Positions 39,826-43,095 of a stretch of DNA of 43,095 nt are shown here, piece after piece. This DNA is from Bacteroidota bacterium (GTDB lineage: Bacteria > Bacteroidota > Bacteroidia > Bacteroidales > FEN-979): assembly GCA_026391715.1 (NCBI GenBank), contig JAPLDO010000043.1:1-43095 (forward strand). Direction: 5' to 3'. Positions within the stretch are counted from its first letter, which is position 1; every line of letters begins with the position of its first letter. The position numbers and the translations under genes were made by a program. A model generated the notes under the pieces. That model searched no databases and had not been told where the DNA came from. It saw only the letters and a list, made by a program, of their open reading frames with translations.

Positions 39826-42021
39826 ATGAAAAATCTGATATCAAAAATCAAATTTGCATTACTGGCTCTGGCGCTCTGGATTTCTGCCGGAACATCCGCA
39901 TTTGCCGAGAACCCGCCCGATGAAGGAATGTGGTTGCCTCTGTTGCTCGACAGGCTAAACTACGTGGATATGCAGAAAATGGGACTTCATCTCACCTCCG
40001 ACGAACTTTACAGTATTAACCACAATAGTTTGAAAGACGCTATCGTAGGACTTTCAGGCGGCGGCGCCACAGGAGGTTTTTTCTGCACAGCCGAAATGGT
40101 TTCTTCCCAGGGGTTGATTTTCACCAATCATCACTGCGGATATGGCGCCGTTCAGAACCACAGCTCTACGGAACACGATTATCTGACAAATGGTTTCTGG
40201 GCAAAATCATTTTCGGAAGAGTTATCTAACGAATCAATGTGCGCCTCATTTCTACAACGTATTGAAAATGTTACCGACTCTATAATTCCGTTTCTTGCCG
40301 ATACCATAAAAGAGAGCGACCGTTCCTCAAAAATCAAGGAAATTTCATCCCGTTTGCGCAAAAGAGCCGAAGAAAGCGGTAAATATGAAGTTTCGGTAAA
40401 ATCATTTTATGGCGGAAGCGAATACTACATGTTTGTTTTCACCACGTATAAGGATGTCAGACTGGTTGGCGCGCCACCCTCCTCAATTGGAAAATTTGGC
40501 GGCGATACCGACAACTGGATGTGGCACCGTCATACCGGCGACTTTACCATTTTCCGGGTTTATACCGACCCTGATGGAAAACCGGCAAAATATGACGAGA
40601 AAAACATCCCGCTGAAACCTGCTTATCACCTTCCCATAAGCCTGAAAGGGATAAAGAAAAACGATTTCGCAATGATTTGGGGATATCCGGGATCAACAAC
40701 AAGATACCTCACCTCCTATGGAATTGAATATAACCTCGCAATATTCTATCCAACGCTGATCAAAATGTTTGGCAAGGAACTCGAAGTAATGAAGGAGCGA
40801 ATGGACGTTGATAAAGCGGTAAAAATTGCTTATGCCTCCAATTATGCCGGAATTGCAAATACCTGGAAAAATTTCATCGGACAATCGAAGATGCTGGTAC
40901 GCAACAAGGTTGAAGATAAGAAGAAGATCATAGAGAGCGAATTTGTGGCATGGTATAGCGCAGATCCTGCAAAACAGAAAAAGTACGGCAAGGTTCTCGA
41001 TGATCTCAAAACCAATTATGCAAATCTGAAAAAAATTGCGATTCCTTTCTTCTATGCGAATATTGCCGGAAACGGACTTGATATTGTAGGATTGGCAAGT
41101 CAATTCGACGGGCTTAAAAGTTCGCTCGAAAAGAAAAACAAGCAGGCTGTAAAAGAGTCCAAAGAGGGCTTGAAAGACGCCGTGAAGGAATCTTTCAAGG
41201 AAACAGATATGATTGTTTCAAGAAACACTCTTGCAGAGATGCTCAGGATGTATGCCTCCGACGTTCCAAAAACCGAATTGCCCTCGATCTTTGCACTTAT
41301 TGAAAAAGATTATAACAATGATTATAAGGCTTTCGCCGAAGAGGTTTATGCAACTTCCGTTTTTGCCACTCCTGAAAAAGCGAACCGTTTTATCGAAAAA
41401 CCCAGTTTGAAAGTATTCAAAAAAGACCTTGGCTGGAAACTTTATGAATCCATGTCGGAAGCTGCCGGGAAAAATGCCGCCGCTTATGGATCAGCTCGCG
41501 GCAATGTGAGCGTGGCAAACCGTCAGTTTATTGCAGGTATTCGCGAGATGAACCCTAATCTGGTGAAATATCCCGATGCAAACTCAACCATGCGCATGTC
41601 GTATGGCAGCGTACTCGATTACATTCCTGCCGACGCCGTTCACTATGACTTTGTTACAACGATGAAAGGCATAATGCAAAAGGAAGATCCCAATAACGAT
41701 GAATTTATTGTTGAAAAGAAACTGAAAGAGCTTTATAAAGCAAAAGACTATGGACAGTATGGCGAAAACGGCGAGATGGTAGTTTGCTTTCTTACTACCA
41801 ACGACATCACCGGAGGCAACTCTGGAAGCCCTGTTATCAACGGCGACGGACAACTGATTGGTCTTGCTTTCGACGGGAACTGGGAAGCTATGAGCGGCGA
41901 CATCATGTTTGAACCCGATATGCAGCGCACAATCAACGTTGATATCCGTTATGTCCTGTTTATCATTGATAAATTTGCAGGAGCCACCAACCTGATCAAT
42001 GAGCTGACGCTTGTAAAGTGA
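39826..42021 (+). CDS. S46 family dipeptidyl-peptidase, DPP7-like
   Basis: 731 residues with a signal peptide (residues 1-27, FALLALALWISAGTSAFA), so periplasmic or surface. It removes dipeptides from peptide N-termini, feeding amino-acid catabolism. The serine-protease triad is visible: His103 in TNHHCGYG, an Asp of the pair 227/229 in GGDTDNWMWHRHTGDF, and Ser666 in TGGNSGSPV. The residue that sets S1 specificity follows in LAFDGNWEAMSGD: it is Gly684, as in DPP7 (hydrophobic P1). DPP11 enzymes have Arg there (FDRNW, acidic P1). The C-terminal FEPDMQRTINVDIRYVLFIIDKFAGA is typical of the family. Length is close to known DPP7/DPP11. It stands alone after the kinase array, 228 bp from it, and need not be co-regulated. 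Confidence 0.9.
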   Translation: MKNLISKIKFALLALALWISAGTSAFAENPPDEGMWLPLLLDRLNYVDMQKMGLHLTSDELYSINHNSLKDAIVGLSGGGATGGFFCTAEMVSSQGLIFTNHHCGYGAVQNHSSTEHDYLTNGFWAKSFSEELSNESMCASFLQRIENVTDSIIPFLADTIKESDRSSKIKEISSRLRKRAEESGKYEVSVKSFYGGSEYYMFVFTTYKDVRLVGAPPSSIGKFGGDTDNWMWHRHTGDFTIFRVYTDPDGKPAKYDEKNIPLKPAYHLPISLKGIKKNDFAMIWGYPGSTTRYLTSYGIEYNLAIFYPTLIKMFGKELEVMKERMDVDKAVKIAYASNYAGIANTWKNFIGQSKMLVRNKVEDKKKIIESEFVAWYSADPAKQKKYGKVLDDLKTNYANLKKIAIPFFYANIAGNGLDIVGLASQFDGLKSSLEKKNKQAVKESKEGLKDAVKESFKETDMIVSRNTLAEMLRMYASDVPKTELPSIFALIEKDYNNDYKAFAEEVYATSVFATPEKANRFIEKPSLKVFKKDLGWKLYESMSEAAGKNAAAYGSARGNVSVANRQFIAGIREMNPNLVKYPDANSTMRMSYGSVLDYIPADAVHYDFVTTMKGIMQKEDPNNDEFIVEKKLKELYKAKDYGQYGENGEMVVCFLTTNDITGGNSGSPVINGDGQLIGLAFDGNWEAMSGDIMFEPDMQRTINVDIRYVLFIIDKFAGATNLINELTLVK

Positions 42022-42112
42022 CCATTTCCGGCTTTCATCATTTTTTGTTTCTCATCATTTTCAGATGAATCCTTATGGGCTGAGCGCTAATAGACCAGGA
42101 AGCTAACCCGTA

Positions 42113-42145
42113 TTGGTAAAATATTCTGAAGAATCCTTAAATTTG
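42113..42145 (+). promoter_or_regulatory. Candidate promoter of the PD-(D/E)XK gene
   Basis: TTG (42113-42115) and TAAATTTG (42138-42145) are spaced by 22 bp, one more than the usual range, and lie 24 bp before the ATG at 42170. The -7 element is a perfect TAnnTTTG match. Confidence 0.45.
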
Positions 42146-42169
42146 CTTTGGCAATTCAACTAAAATCAA

Positions 42170-43095
42170 ATGAAAGAAGCAAATCAAAAAATTAGTGAGA
42201 ACGAATTTCTAATTATACCAAACCCAATTTACGACGTGGTTTTCAGGTATTTGATGGAAACTGATAAATGAGAAAATAAAGAAAATAAAACTTGAGCCAA
42301 TAACCCATGCCGAAAAAAAGCAGAAAAGCGCCAATGCAAAAGTAAAAGATCCAAAAACCGACGATGATATAAGCCTGTTTCATCTGGACTTTACCGCCAC
42401 CGTTGCATTGCCCGACGGTTCAGAAGAATTGATAATGATTGAATTGCAAAAAGCGAGCGAGCCTGAAGATATATTCCGTTTTAAACGGTATATAAGTAAA
42501 AATTTTCAGAATAAACAGGAAAGAGAAATTACCGACCCCGAAACGCAGGCAATAAAAACTGTGAACAAGCCGATACGATTAATCCCAATATTTATACTCA
42601 ACTTCAGGATAGAAAATGAAATCAACGATTTACTGATTAAAACCAGCAGGATTAAAGAAGGGATATTTAAATGCAGGCAACTTCAAAAACATAACGAATT
42701 CATAGACAATTTAAGCTACGACATTTGGGTTGTCCAATTACCAAACTTACACAAAATAAATGAAGAAGACTATAGATACGATGAATACAAAGAGAAATTA
42801 TTTACTTTACTAAAACTGTTTGACCAAAAGTCGAAGGTAAAAAACAATGAGCATCGGCTTAGATTACTGCGGAAATTTTTCCCTGGATTTTTAGACCATG
42901 TATTGGAACGTTTGCAATCAGCAGATATCAACAACCCCAATTTAGAGGAAAAGATGTTTGCAGAAGATGAATATTTGCAAGCCCTTATTGACAGGGACAA
43001 CAAAATAAGTTTCTTTAAGGAACAATTAGATAACACAAAAGAACAATTAGATAACACAAAAGAACAATTAGATAACACAAAAGAACAATTAGATA
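42170..43095 (+). pseudogene. PD-(D/E)XK nuclease (transposase-family) gene, disrupted near the start and cut by the window edge
   Basis: The ATG at 42170 opens a frame reading ISENEFLIIPNPIYDVVFRY, the usual N-terminus of Bacteroidota PD-(D/E)XK family transposase proteins. It stops at TGA (42269-42271). The following frame is open from about 42270 to the window end and continues the same protein: KIKKIKLEPITHAEKK, the nuclease core FHLDFTATVALPDG...LIMIELQKASEPEDIFRFKRY (Asp, Glu-x-Gln and Lys in the expected places), then IPIFILNFRIENEINDLLIK and NEFIDNLSYDIWVVQLPNLH. Compared with relatives as remembered, roughly 15 residues between the two frames are missing, so a small deletion with frameshift is likely. 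The tail is a repeated KEQLDNT heptad. It was probably a mobile-element protein. Confidence 0.75.
43020..43095 (+). repeat. 21-bp in-frame tandem repeat encoding a coiled-coil heptad
   Basis: Identical 21-bp units (GAACAATTAGATAACACAAA + A) start at 43020, 43041, 43062 and 43083, the last cut by the window edge. Each encodes EQLDNTK, exactly one heptad, so unit gain or loss changes the coiled-coil length without a frameshift. Confidence 0.85.

Noticed and set aside
39826-42021. Assignment as DPP11 (acidic P1 specificity)
   Set aside because: The specificity residue in LAFDGNWE is Gly, whereas DPP11 has Arg (FDRNW) at this place.

Overview
This window looks like a chromosomal segment of an uncultured member of the Bacteroidota. 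The evidence is: C-terminal type IX secretion (T9SS) sorting domains on several secreted proteins, an S46 dipeptidyl-peptidase, an AAA/DUF4143 ATPase, promoter-like elements of the TTG...TAnnTTTG type, many PAS-rich hybrid histidine kinases, and weak Shine-Dalgarno sites. No rRNA, tRNA or CRISPR array was seen.

Layout. (a) 1-4.2 kb is a repeat-rich 'graveyard'. It holds the interior of a T9SS cargo gene cut off by a structured repeat, an AraC-type regulator fragment, a truncated signal-peptide/IPT reading frame, an intact DUF4143 ATPase, a frameshifted TPR-AraC pseudogene, a dispersed ~95-bp repeat and a 19-bp tandem array. (b) 4.2-13.8 kb is a minus-strand block: a 1868-residue T9SS cargo protein, a nucleotidyltransferase overlapping an O-antigen ligase/TPR protein, and a mini T9SS cargo protein. 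(c) 13.8-14.3 kb is a repeat-packed intergenic region. (d) 14.3-42.0 kb is entirely plus strand: glycerol dehydrogenase (gldA), nine consecutive sensor histidine kinases interrupted only by a FIST-domain sensor, then an S46 dipeptidyl-peptidase. (e) 42.2-43.1 kb is a disrupted PD-(D/E)XK transposase-family gene that runs off the end.

How the genes may work together. The kinase array combines soluble REC inputs, PAS stacks, a PocR ligand domain, a 7TM sensor, a CHASE-like periplasmic sensor, a substrate-binding-protein-like sensor and a FIST partner. There is no DNA-binding response regulator among them. The only helix-turn-helix traces in the window are broken AraC fragments. The kinases fall into two H-box classes: SHEIRTP (mostly with REC domains) and AHDLRSPF (three genes, none with a C-terminal REC). 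The array therefore looks like a many-input phosphorelay whose output lies elsewhere. This is inference.

The most unusual non-coding feature is a ~150-bp dispersed element in four copies, with terminal inverted repeats and a central 30-nt palindrome. Two base pairs of the palindrome change on both arms in different copies, so the fold itself seems to be maintained. Three same-orientation copies flank and subdivide the kinase array. Two copies lie against fragments of T9SS cargo genes. Smaller palindromes sit in frame inside T9SS cargo genes and can be seen expanding by 36 bp between two paralogues. One hybrid kinase has a TGA exactly where its relatives have a conserved Cys codon in the receiver domain.
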